Positions 1 through 9,705 of a stretch of DNA of 64,000 bases are shown here, in pieces (the stretch's first letter is position 1; each line of letters begins with the position of its first letter). A program made the translations under genes and the position numbers. The notes beneath the pieces are model-generated. The model saw only the letters and a list, made by a program, of their open reading frames with translations. It was not told where the DNA came from and made no database searches. This DNA comes from Theocolax elegans (lineage: Eukaryota > Arthropoda > Insecta > Hymenoptera > Cerocephalidae). Location of the stretch: assembly GCA_026168455.1 (NCBI GenBank), contig CM047428.1, positions 42,516,769 through 42,580,768 of the forward strand, written 5' to 3'.

Positions 1-1954
1 TAATAGAATTTCAAGACATTCAGAGCATACTACATTCACAGTAATAAAAATTGTTAAAAAAATTTTTCTCTGATATTTAGAGTAAGTAAGAGTGTTAAAT
101 CTAGAGAGATTTTTTAAAAATTCGGATTCATTGTTTATTTAAAAATTAATAGCGATTACAATGTATTAAATTTAATATCTCACAGAAAATTTATTAGTTA
201 TTACTTTTAGGAAACTAAAAAATTTTTTGGAAATGATAAATTAATATAGCTAAATACTATAAAAAATTCTTAATCAGTTTTATTATTGATTTACAAGCTT
301 AAATAGTCACGTTGTATGAAATAGCAAATAGTAGCATTAAAATTTTTTGTAATACTTATTACTAAAACTTTTAGTTTTGGTTATTGTCAGTTATTTTTTT
401 TTTTACATATAAATATTTCTTCTTTTGTACAAATAAAAATTAGTATCTTTTAGACAAACTTATAAAGGCCAAAATTTGGACAACATATAAACTTTTCTAA
501 CTATTATTTTTTACCATTTTTAATTATTTCTTTTAGCTATTATAATTTCCGCATGGATCGGTTTACGTTTGTTCAAAAATTTTTCACACGGAAATTTTGA
601 AGACTTGACAGATCATCTTTATATGAGATAATGTACATATAAGACCGCGCTACGCTATGCCGAGCTGTACCGATGTTAAATCGTGAATATGAAAAATTCG
701 ACCCAATTTCAAAATTAAGTATTTACTTTGTAACAAATTAATAAATTAAAAAAGTAATGTTAGCTAAGATTTTCTGGGTAAACATAATCTTTTTTTAACC
801 TATAATGGAAAATGATTAATTTGATAAAATAATACTTACAACACTATATACGCGTATTGGATTACAAGTATATGTATTAAAGATTATGTTCTGAATAGCT
901 TAAAATTATAATATAATTAGAATGTAATACCTCATATTTATAATAAAGGAAAATAACCTTATAAAAATCAATATAATTTATAACTGAATTTCATAATTAG
1001 AACCAATAAAAATGTTCCAAATATAAAGAGGTTTTAATTATGCTTGTAAATTATAATATCGACCGGTAAATATATCTTGGTTGGTAAAACGCAATATTAT
1101 CCAATAAACCGTATTCTACAAGTTAAAAAATGTATAACTGAATTTACATATAAAATCCCATTTTATAGACATTGACTTAAACATGATGTGAACATATAAA
1201 TTTCTTAAACATTTCATAAGCTATTTCTTATATAAACCGAACAATTTTGAACTTGAACAATTTAGTGTTTGTTTATTTAAACTTGTATTTACGTATGTAA
1301 TACCAAATATCTGTGCGTCAGGAAAACCAAATAATGTACGAAATCATATAACTAGTTTTTGCTTATAAAATACAATGAAATTATATTTAAATCAGATGTT
1401 ACTAGTTTTTGCACCAGGAAATACTTGTAACATCCAATAAATTCCTTGTTATCGATTTTTGTAGTAAACAAAATTTTGTTTAAGTTTTTTCTTGCAAAAT
1501 CCCAAGAATTTGCAACTAGAAACATTGTATTGTTTCTGAACAAAATTTCTACTGATTTTACTTATACGGTCTCATGTAATATTAATAAGGAAAATCCAAC
1601 AAAATACTATATCTTACAATAACTATAATGTTCCAATAATTAATATGCCAGAAAAAACCTTTATCTTCTAACAACATCAGTTTCTTCAAAATTCACATAT
1701 TTACTTATAAAATGAGTCAATGTAATTTCTGATGCCTACCAATAAAAAAATAAACTTATAAAAACCAATATAACTCATAACTGTATTTCACAATTAGAAC
1801 CAATCAAAATTTTCTAAATAATAAGTGGTTTTAAGTTCGTTTGTAAAATACGATGTAATCCGATAAAAAAATCTACGCTAGTAAATTACAGTATCAACCA
1901 ACGAAATTTGTAAAGAATTTTCATTGGATTTTATTGGTTACTTTCAACCGGGTC
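1..1954. other. AT-rich stretch, no gene seen
   Basis: No reading frame with recognisable motifs is visible. The sequence is very AT-rich with scattered short homopolymers. Loosely similar sentences recur (for example GGTTTTAA near 1030 and 1830, each preceded by similar AT-rich text around 970-1020 and 1750-1810), suggesting an old, diverged dispersed repeat, but the boundaries cannot be set. Confidence 0.5.
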
Positions 1955-2205
1955 ATTCTCTCTCCCTCACACAGACTCTCATTCTTACTCATTCTCACTC
2001 TCGCACTCCTTCACTCTCCCTCATTCTTACTCGCTCTGTACCTCTCGTTCTCTGTCTCTATCTCTCATACTCTCTCTCATTCTCTCTCTCTCACTCTCTC
2101 TCTCTCTCTCATTCTCTCTCCCTCATTCTCTCTCTCGCTCTGTACCTCTCGTTCTCTGATTCTATCTCTCATACTCTCTCTCATTCTCTCTCTCTCTTTA
2201 CGTTA
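1955..2205. repeat. CT-rich microsatellite, (TC)n with CATTCT interruptions
   Basis: About 250 bp of pyrimidine-only (TCTC)n, interspersed with CATTCT and GTACCTCTCGTTCTC higher-order units, the latter seen twice about 100 bp apart. The long Ser/Leu-rich open frames here are a product of the repeat, not genes. It lies directly upstream of a non-LTR retrotransposon fragment. Confidence 0.9.
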
Positions 2206-2212
2206 CAAAGGC

Positions 2213-2643
2213 AGTTGTCTCCTTGTGCGTGCTCGAATTTTGCTGACTAATGCTTTAATTATTCCTCACTTTGACTATGCTTGTCTCGTATTTTTAGATC
2301 TTCCATCTTATCTTAATATTAAAGTTCAACGCATGTGTAATACCGTTGTTAGATTTATTTTTCATCTAAAACGTGAGGTAGCATTGCAGCTTTTCTATGA
2401 TCAGCTAAACTGGCTTCCATTAAATGTTCGACGGAAATATTTCCTTGGTCTTTTATGTATAAATTGTTGGCCACCCAAACACCTCAATATTTATTCGATA
2501 AGCTGGCTTTTGTTGGCATTGAATTGCGTAGATCCAAACGAGTAAATACTGTTTTTAATCTACCTAATGTTAAGAATCTTGCGTGTAAATCTTCGTTTAT
2601 TTATTTAGCAATGGAAAGGTGGATAATATCATATCTAGAATAA
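2213..2643 (+). pseudogene. Non-LTR retrotransposon reverse transcriptase, C-terminal fragment
   Basis: The frame from 2213 to about 2470 and, after a frameshift, the frame from 2455 to the stop at 2643 encode the region that follows the reverse transcriptase core in non-LTR retrotransposons. Visible landmarks are IIPHFDYA, a QR-C-N-VR segment, LNWLPLNVRRKY and finally a C-terminal RSKRVNTVFNLP / MERW block. This order is typical of Jockey/CR1-type ORF2 tails. No catalytic reverse transcriptase motif, endonuclease or poly(A) tail is present, so this is a dead 5'-truncated piece. It differs clearly in sequence from the element at 6.9-13.2 kb. Confidence 0.75.
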
Positions 2644-2670
2644 GAGAGTGCTCTAAGGTAAATATTTTTC

Positions 2671-2745
2671 TGCCCGCGCGGGCGCAAAATGCGTTTTTGC
2701 GCCCGCTTTTTCGGGCGCAAAATGGCCAATTCCCGCCTGCTTTTT
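2671..2745. repeat. GC-rich palindrome
   Basis: A perfect 12-bp stem (GCGGGCGCAAAA at 2678-2689, its complement at 2695-2706) with a 5-base loop sits in otherwise AT-rich DNA. A further GGGCGCAAAATGGCC and CCCGCCTGC follow. It resembles in style the GC-rich foldbacks near 16.5 kb and 63.1 kb. Confidence 0.7.
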
Positions 2746-2889
2746 TTATTAGTTTTGTCGCCCGGTCATTTATAAAACACAAAAATGCAAGTTGAATTTA
2801 AAAAAAAGTGACCTACATTATTTGGCTTAATTTTCTATTCATTTTATTCAAACTAATCTTATGTAATACATAATCTAACAACTAAATAT

Positions 2890-3330
2890 CAAAAACACCT
2901 ACGAAGATGTGCAAATTCGTAAGTATGCTGTAATTCCAATCACACTTAAATTGCTGTTTTACTTTATAAAAAGTTACCGCAACAGAAAATACTGAAATCA
3001 ATATTAAATCGACAAGTATTTCTATTAAAAAATAACACATTTTTCAGAAAAGTATACTAAACAAAGTTTATTTTATAATTTTTAGCCCTGTCATGTCTTA
3101 CAGCTATAAATAAACAATAATATTTATAATAATATTCGTTTGTGCAATATTAATTTTTCCATATCTAGAACAACAAAAATTTCACTTTTTTATTGTTTTT
3201 GAATAAAATAATACTTGCATCACGCATTGGTTTATCTTCTCACTTTTGAATAAAATGGCATACTCCAAAGCGCACGAGAGTTTAGAAGTATTTTAATTTT
3301 GAACACAATAGGTAAGCTGCATAAATGAAT
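2890..3330. repeat. Dispersed repeat shared with 58.2-59.4 kb
   Basis: Several phrases recur in the same order in both places: a block around ACTGAAATCA, then TCGACAAGTATTT, then CATGTCTTACAG, then AATAAAATAATACTTGCA. Here the repeat occurs about once; near 58.2-59.4 kb it is expanded. No coding potential or terminal inverted repeats are apparent. Confidence 0.6.
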
Positions 3331-3476
3331 TTTAATGTATCTCACGAAGCCTGTACATTGTTACAGCGCTTAATATTAGAATTTGTTTGTGATTTCTCAC
3401 TAAGTGCCAGCACTCGTTTATTATTTGACATGGTATGAATGAATATATACGATCGATTTAAAATCGTACAAGAGAA

Positions 3477-4620
3477 TTAGTAAGTCCGGATAAATTTCCG
3501 AATCACTATACCTTTTGGAATATCCATTGATGCGATTTCAACGCTATCTTCCTCGTACATGTGAGACAGCGCATCTCGAACATTGAAGAAACTTTTCCTA
3601 TGCTCAACCTCATAATCGTAAGCTTGTAATGCAAGGGCCCTGCGAGTGAGACGAACTGTAGGGTTATGCAAATTGCATAACCATCTAAGGCAGTTATAAT
3701 CAATTACTACCTTCAAATGGTAACCCTCTACAAAACGTCGTAAATTCGCGAATCGACCAAAGTACTGCTAGGCATTCTTGCTCAGTGACAGAGTAGTTCT
3801 GCCGATGTCATGATGTGACTCGCAAATATAACACGCGTTCTTCTTCATCAATTTCTTGAGCAAGAACGGCTCCTAAACTGGTGGCACTTATATCTGTCTG
3901 AATCGAGAAATGATAGGCAATCGAAGTTCGCTGGAATGCAGGGGCAGAGGCAGCAAAAGCCTTGATTTGGTCGAAGATTTGTTGCTGCTCTGTAGTCCAC
4001 TCATACGCAACTCCGTTTTTTATGTATCGAGTTAAAGTCTCTTCTAACTTTACCAAATCCTTTAGGAATTTACTTCTCGAATTTATTTATAATCCGAAAA
4101 ATTTTACCTTTTAACGACAGAATTCGCTTTTCTCTCGATTAATGGTCAATCTAGTCTTGTTCGTCGAACAACTCAGTCGCAATGATAATATTATCTAGGT
4201 ATGAAAACGCGTATGGCTATAATTCATATCCAATAATACGATCTGAATATTCTAGAAATGTGGCTGGGCCACCCGAAAACAGCGTACAACTTCCTTATGA
4301 ATTCAGAGTCCCAGACCTGGTACCGTGAACGCTGTTAATGATTGCGCTCTGGGGACAATGTAATTTGGTGCCTGGCTAAGGTCCAGGGTAATCGATACAA
4401 TCTCTTTTTCGAAACTGAGTTTAGCTTTCGGTAGTCAACGCAAAAACAGGATTGCAAGATAGAGATAGTTTTTTGTTATTCGTTATTGCACTCGCAAAAC
4501 TGGTACGTACCGTTTGACTTATGTACCATCACAACTGGACTAGACCAAGCATTAGTAGATTTACCCTTTTCGGCTCAGGTGGATACTTTTTAATACGGTT
4601 TTGAGCGTTAAATATAATAA
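3477..4620 (-). pseudogene. Ty3/gypsy pol remnant: reverse transcriptase to RNase H
   Basis: Read on the minus strand, the right part (about 4400-4620) retains reverse transcriptase phrases resembling SxAWSSPVVMV and a CxxVDYRKLN-like motif. The 3808-4056 frame carries the RNase H start (QTDISATSLGAVLAQ, corresponding to the first catalytic Asp of the family). The 3477-3716 frame carries the end of the domain (a WLCNLHNPTVRLTRRALALQ block, then RDALSH), as in gypsy connection regions. Stops and frameshifts separate the pieces. The protease of apparently the same element lies upstream at 5475-5715, beyond an inserted foldback element. It is inactive. Confidence 0.8.
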
Positions 4621-5470
4621 TAATTAAAAAATTAATTAAAAAAATTAATCGATACACATTTTCGATGTATTTTTTCTGCTCTTTCGAATACCGTTGTTAC
4701 AATTAGTGCAAAGCTTTTTTAAAAAAGTTAAAAACAATTTTTTCCAAAAAAATGCCAATTTTTTACCATTTTTTTCTCTAAATGCATTATTTACTGAAGG
4801 AAACGCTTTTAGGAATTGCTTTTGACAAATCGATGTCGTGGCAAGAGTGTCCAAGCTTTCAGATGGTATTTTATTTTGTAAAAATTCAAGATGATGGCTC
4901 CAAATTGGCGGCCGAATCATGAAATTTTTTACGACTTGTAAGGTATACCTATAAAACCTACAAGTTCAAAAACCCTTATATGCTAAATATCAAAAGAAAT
5001 TACAAAAAATCTGGTCGACCATATTGAATCCGCCATTATGAATTTTTAAATTTTGTTAACGGATTTCTAATCAGCGACCTAAAAATCCTTATATACCATA
5101 AAACCTGTACCGAAACATGAATATTATAGGTATATCCTATAAATCGTAAAAAATGCATGTTTCGGACGCTATTTTGGAGCAAACATCTTGAATTATTACA
5201 AAATAAAAGATACAATCTGAAAGCTTGCACACTCCTGCTATGATATTTATTTCTCAAAGACTATTCCTAAAAGCGTTTCCTCTAGTAAATAACGCATTTA
5301 TAGAAAAAAATTCTAAAAATTTGGCATTTTTTTGTGAAAAATTGTTTATAACTTTTTCAAACAAAAGTTTTGCACTAATTCTGGCAACGGTATTCGAAAG
5401 AGCAGAAAAAATACATTGAAAATATGTATTGATTAATTTGTTTAATTAATTTATTATCATTATATTGAAC
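4616..5470. mobile_element. Foldback (inverted-repeat) element inside a gypsy remnant
   Basis: The left arm (about 4616-4955) and right arm (about 5128-5470) are imperfect reverse complements over roughly 340 bp. For example, TCTGCTCTTTCGAATACCG on the left pairs with CGGTATTCGAAAGAGCAGA on the right. The outer ends are AT-rich (AATTAATT tracts) and the central 170 bp is not clearly paired. It sits between the protease and reverse transcriptase parts of the minus-strand gypsy relic, as a nested insertion would. No transposase is encoded. Exact termini and target duplication could not be fixed. Confidence 0.7.
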
Positions 5471-5474
5471 GCTG

Positions 5475-5715
5475 CAAATTCCAATGGAATCCCTTCTGTT
5501 GACCCAGTAATAGTCAATTTACATTCACTAGGCCAGGAAAAAGTGTTATATGCTCGCTGAAAACTGGCTGTTACTAGGCAGTCCGCGTCGAAGTCACGTA
5601 CAATTATAACCTCTAAGTGCCAATTAATACCTGGTACCGTAAAAGATAAGTTAATTTGTACTAGAATTGGGTTCTTAATAATGCATGGTTCAAATCGACC
5701 TTTTAATTTACCCGA
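5475..5715 (-). pseudogene. Ty3/gypsy retropepsin-like protease fragment
   Basis: The minus strand translates to about 75 residues with an aspartic-protease second-half pattern: alternating hydrophobic strands, INWHLEVIIV, then the D-(A)-D-C-L motif that in gypsy proteases precedes the DFL-like turn. No first catalytic Asp motif is seen. It is likely the upstream part of the pol relic at 3477-4620, separated by the foldback insertion. Family assignment rests on pattern and position, so certainty is moderate. Confidence 0.55.
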
Positions 5716-6246
5716 AATGTATGTATAATTTTATCGGATTAGTCGGTACAAGTTCCCAACCTGGTAGGTGTTCGATATTTTGACCACCTCATAACTTTCA
5801 CTTGATATACTTATGTTTTTTGGTATGCTGAGTATAAAAAAAATAGTAAAAAAAATACTGAAGGCATCCTTGACCTTGAAAATCGCCATTACAAGGTCAA
5901 ATCTTTGTTTTTTTGCTATGTTCTTTGATGCGGTGAGTTTGAAAAAATAGTGAAAAATCTCTGGAGTTGCCCTTGACCTTGAAAATTGCCATTTCTTGGT
6001 CACATTTTTTTGTTGCTATTCAGCTTTTAAGTATGGAAACTTTATGTTTGGAATCTTGGTGCTTTGTACGAATAGAAAAAAATTCTAAAAAATTGGCATT
6101 TTTTTTGTTGAAAAATTGTTTATAACTTTTTCAAACAAAAGTTTTTTGCACTAATTTGGCAAACGGTATTCGAAAGAGCAGAAAAAATACATTGAAAATT
6201 ATGTATTGAATTAATTTGTTTAATTAATGTATTATCATTATATTGA

Positions 6247-6490
6247 ACGCGCAAATTCCAATGGAACCCTTCTGTTGACCCAGTAATAGTCAATTACATT
6301 CACTAGGCCAGGAACAGTGTTATATGCTCGCTGAAACTGGCTGTTACTAGGGCAGTCCGCGCGAAGTCACGTACAATTATAACCTCTAAGTGCCAATTAA
6401 TACCTGGTACCGTAAAAGATAAGTTAATTTGTACTAGAATTGGGTTCTTAATAATGCATGGTTCAAATCGACCTTTTAATTTACCCGAAA
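6247..6490 (-). pseudogene. Second copy of the gypsy protease fragment
   Basis: This is the same protease segment as at 5475-5715, carried in the second unit of the 770-bp tandem duplication. Single-base deletions relative to the first unit break its frame at several places. Confidence 0.5.
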
Positions 6491-6907
6491 TGTATGTATA
6501 ATTTTATCGGATTAGTCGGTACAAGTTCCCAACCTGGTAGGTGTTCGATATTTTGACCACCTCATAACTTTCACTTGATATACTTATGTTTTTTGGTATG
6601 CTGAGTATAAAAAAAAATAGTAAAAAAAATACTGAAGGCATCCTTGACCTTGAAAATCGCCATTACAAGGTCAAATTCTTTGTTTTTTTGCTATGTTCTT
6701 TGATGCGGTGAGTTTGAAAAAAATAGTGAAAAATCTCTGGAGTTGCCCTTGACCTTGAAAATTGCCATTTCTTGGTCACATTTTTTTGTTGCTATTTCAG
6801 CTTTTAAGTATGGAACTTTATGTTTTGTGATGTGCTTTGTACGAAAAAAATACGAAAAAATGTACGAACCAAGAGCGCAGTGAATTTCAACTACATCCGT
6901 GGAGATC

Positions 6908-7202
6908 TTTTTTTTTTTTATTTATTAACTCCAGACATTACAATATTTTACAATAAAATATGTATCCTATAGAGGTGCACACTGCACCTGTACATAGGAG
7001 CCGGAGAACTTAACACTATATCCTAATACTAAATTAACCTAATACTATATTTAAATAAGAGTTTTGCAACTTAATCAATATAACTAGTATACTGTTTAGT
7101 GCATCACTCTTTTACATTTTTTTTAAACACTTTAAATTTAAATTTAAATGCTCATATTATTGTTTAATATTATTACTTGTTTAAACATTTTTTCCTTATT
7201 TT
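6908..7202 (-). other. 3' UTR and poly(A) tail of the non-LTR element
   Basis: The T12 run at 6908-6919 is the poly(A) tail of the minus-strand element. The adjoining UTR contains a CACTGCACCTGTACATAGG phrase. A recognisably similar 3' UTR (TATAGAG followed by CATAGGG) occurs at about 61340-61550 in a related copy, supporting this as the shared 3' end recognised for retrotransposition. Confidence 0.7.
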
Positions 7203-8243
7203 TCACCAAAATCTTGTTAACATGGCTCTAGCAGTTGTGAACGTTTCTGTTGTCGCATTTCTGTTTCTTGCAAAAATAATTTTCTCGATGTTGTTTAGTC
7301 TTGCAGGGCAAGTGAGTCCAACCGCACAAGTGACTCTGTAATGTGGGAACATTTCCTGATGTTGTTTTGAAGAATCACATTTACATGCTGATGTAAATAC
7401 TATATCATCTATAACTACTAGATCTTTATATTTAGGCTGCTGTTTCAGTGGGTAAACAGAATTTGTAAAAATTTGTTTTCCTCTTATTCCCCTATCAAAA
7501 TAAAAAATTGCTTTATTCGATCCAATGTAGTTTAGATCTCCATAGGACATGCGGTAAGAGTTAACTTGCTGTAATTTCTTCCCTGGTGGATTAGTGACCG
7601 TCATATTTGTGGCATTATCTTCAGCCATTTTGTCTATTTTAGTATATACTGATTCTATAGGATCATATTTTTCTTTTACAACTTCATCTTTAACTTTGTT
7701 ACATTCTGGTGTTTCTTTTACAAAACTTATGTATTTAAAACCAGGAGCTACTCGATTAATTTTTGTTTCACAGACCTTATCAAATAGATGTTTTTTGTTG
7801 TTTTTCAATGTTTTATCCGGTATAGCTTTATGTTTATCACTCAAACTCACCGCATCCTCTGCAACTGAAAATTTATATGCCTCTTCAAGAAAGTTCATAT
7901 TAATTACTTCAGTTGCAAATAGAATTAAATTGCTGATATTTTCTGTTTTTTCCATTTTATTGTAGTTGTAAACAGATATTCTGCGATGCGATCGTTTGTA
8001 GTACTTGTTACATTTACCATTTGCGCATAGATATGTTCTAACATTAAGTAACAATTTGTCAAATACTGCCTTATCCTGTAGGACTTCCAATGCAGGATTT
8101 ACACATCTAACAAATTGATTATTTTTATCTGTTAAAAATGAATTAATTATTGATGTGTTTGCAAGTACCTGATTTTTTTGATTAATTAACTTACAAAACC
8201 ATATTTTTATTCGAGTACAATCAATTTTTACTGAGTTATTCAT
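7203..8243 (-). CDS. ORF3 of the non-LTR element, unknown 346-residue protein
   Basis: An intact 346-codon frame starts 9 bases after the ORF2 stop and ends just before the 3' UTR. I do not recognise it. It is lysine-rich and soluble-looking, with no signal peptide or membrane span. Cysteines occur in clusters: an LCANGKC pair near residue 75 followed by a basic KRSHRR patch, and a C-terminal CKC ... C-x6-C group near residues 290-320, which could bind metal or form disulfides. Codon and base use match ORF1 and ORF2. Its position inside the transcription unit, upstream of poly(A), makes it part of the element rather than flanking DNA. Ordinary Jockey/CR1 elements lack such an ORF, so acquisition of a foreign gene is an inference. 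Confidence 0.75.
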   Translation of the reverse strand: MNNSVKIDCTRIKIWFCKLINQKNQVLANTSIINSFLTDKNNQFVRCVNPALEVLQDKAVFDKLLLNVRTYLCANGKCNKYYKRSHRRISVYNYNKMEKTENISNLILFATEVINMNFLEEAYKFSVAEDAVSLSDKHKAIPDKTLKNNKKHLFDKVCETKINRVAPGFKYISFVKETPECNKVKDEVVKEKYDPIESVYTKIDKMAEDNATNMTVTNPPGKKLQQVNSYRMSYGDLNYIGSNKAIFYFDRGIRGKQIFTNSVYPLKQQPKYKDLVVIDDIVFTSACKCDSSKQHQEMFPHYRVTCAVGLTCPARLNNIEKIIFARNRNATTETFTTARAMLTRFW

Positions 8244-8252
8244 ACTAATTCT

Positions 8253-9134
8253 TTATATGTTTGTCTTGATCCAGTTTTTTAATTTTGCTTTTCTTACTTT
8301 AATATTATCTATATTTTTAAGTTCGTTTGGTAAGGTATTGTAATGGCTTACTGCTCTTATATAGCTGTTCTTTGAACTGACATTGCTACATCGACGTGGC
8401 ATTTGGATATTCCTCTTTCTTGTTATACTTTTTGAGTTTTTATAAATTTCTTGCAATGTACTATAATGAAAACTAAGGGATTCAAAAATAAAAAGTTTGT
8501 CAATGTTCATTGGATTTTTATCGCTTATAAATTTATTTTTATTAATTATTTTAAGTAATCTATTTTGTTGATTTTGTATTATAGATTTGATATTTTTATA
8601 TGCACCACCCCAAGCTATTATTCCGTAACAGATTATGCTATGGTAAAAAGCATAATACAGTGTTCTGAGAGTATCAGTGGACATGATTTTAGCTATTTTG
8701 TGGAAGATAAAAGTTAGATATTTCGTCTTTTTGTATATGTACTCTATGTGCTTATCCCATCTCATGTGACAGTCAAAAATAATTCCTAGATACTTTGTAT
8801 TTTCCACTCTTTGTAATTTTGTTCCTTTTATGTTTATATGAAAATTTATTGGAATACAATCCTTATGGTTCACAAAAGTTAAATATACTGTTTTATCAAT
8901 ATTAAGTGAAAGTTTGTTAAGTGCTAGCCAATTTGCTATTTTATCAAGATTTGAGTTCATAATTGTTTCTACTTCTTTCCAACTATTGCTTGTTGATATT
9001 ACTGCAGTATCATCAGCATAAGATAATATTGTATTATCTGGCATTGTTGTCAATAGATCATTCACATATATAATAAATAATAATGGTCCTAAAATTGTGC
9101 CCTGGGGTACTCCAGCTGTTCTTTGAACTGACAT
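8253..9134 (-). CDS. Reverse transcriptase C-terminal half (second copy of ORF2 tail)
   Basis: An open frame of 293 codons holds reverse transcriptase motif B (GVPQGTILGPLLF), motif C with the catalytic YADD, the thumb region and the C-terminal tail ending NWIKTNI. Its first seven residues come from the junction of a tandem duplication: the preceding text is the tail of the neighbouring copy. This copy supplies the intact 3' end of ORF2, but lacks the endonuclease and motif A, which lie in the 9644-11698 frame. As it stands it is not fused in frame to that upstream part. Confidence 0.8.
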   Translation of the reverse strand: MSVQRTAGVPQGTILGPLLFIIYVNDLLTTMPDNTILSYADDTAVISTSNSWKEVETIMNSNLDKIANWLALNKLSLNIDKTVYLTFVNHKDCIPINFHINIKGTKLQRVENTKYLGIIFDCHMRWDKHIEYIYKKTKYLTFIFHKIAKIMSTDTLRTLYYAFYHSIICYGIIAWGGAYKNIKSIIQNQQNRLLKIINKNKFISDKNPMNIDKLFIFESLSFHYSTLQEIYKNSKSITRKRNIQMPRRCSNVSSKNSYIRAVSHYNTLPNELKNIDNIKVRKAKLKNWIKTNI

Positions 9135-9705
9135 TGCTACATCGACGTGGCATTTGGATATTCCTATTTCTTGTTATACTTTTTGAGTTTTTATAAATTT
9201 CTTGCAATGTACTATAATGAAAACTAAGGGATTCAAAAATAAAAAGTTTGTCAATGTTCATTGGATTTTTATCGCTTATAAATTTATTTTTATTAATTAT
9301 TTTAAGTAATCTATTTTGTTGATTTTGTATTATAGATTTGATATTTTATATGCACCACCCCAAGCTATTATTCCGTAATACTTTGTATTTTCCACTCTTT
9401 GTAATTTTGTTCCTTTTATGTTATATGAAAATTTATTGGAATACAATCCTTATGGTTCACAAAAGTTAAATATACTGTTTATCAATATTAAGTGAAAGTT
9501 TGTTAAGTGCTAGCCAATTTGCTATTTTATCAAGATTTGAGTTCATAATTGTTTCTACTTCTTTCCAACTATTGCTTGTTGATATTACTGCAGTATCATC
9601 AGCATAAGATAATATTGTATTATCTGGCATTGTTGTCAATAGATCATTCCCATATATAATAAATAATAATGGTCCTAAAATTGTGCCCTGGGTACTCCAG
9701 TGTTA
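9116..9705 (-). repeat. Duplicated, internally deleted ORF2 tail
   Basis: This segment repeats the reverse transcriptase text of 8370-9115. It runs from motif B through YADD, then loses about 230 bp of the thumb region and rejoins at the YGIIAWGGAY part, ending at the RCSNVSSKN part. A missing G in CCCTGG(G)GTACTCC near 9690 shifts the main ORF2 frame just after motif A. The arrangement is either a real tandem duplication or an assembly duplication. Confidence 0.75.

Larger units (their letters stand above)
5301..6841. repeat. Tandem duplication, two units of about 770 bp
   Basis: Positions 5301-6067 are repeated at 6073-6841 with near identity. Differences are mainly single-base indels in homopolymers plus a few substitutions. 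Each unit contains the right arm of the foldback element, the gypsy protease segment and two about 105-bp repeats centred on TTGACCTTGAAAAT followed by GCCATT and a GGTCA half that can pair back. The duplication boundary lies at GCTTTGTACGA. Confidence 0.85.

Noticed and set aside
1924..2250. Long open frames in the CT-rich tract
   Set aside because: They translate a dinucleotide-type repeat into Ser/Leu runs; no gene features.
7594..7965. Antisense open frame with hydrophobic stretches
   Set aside because: It lies opposite the intact ORF3 and reflects its lysine-rich, AT-rich codons read in reverse.
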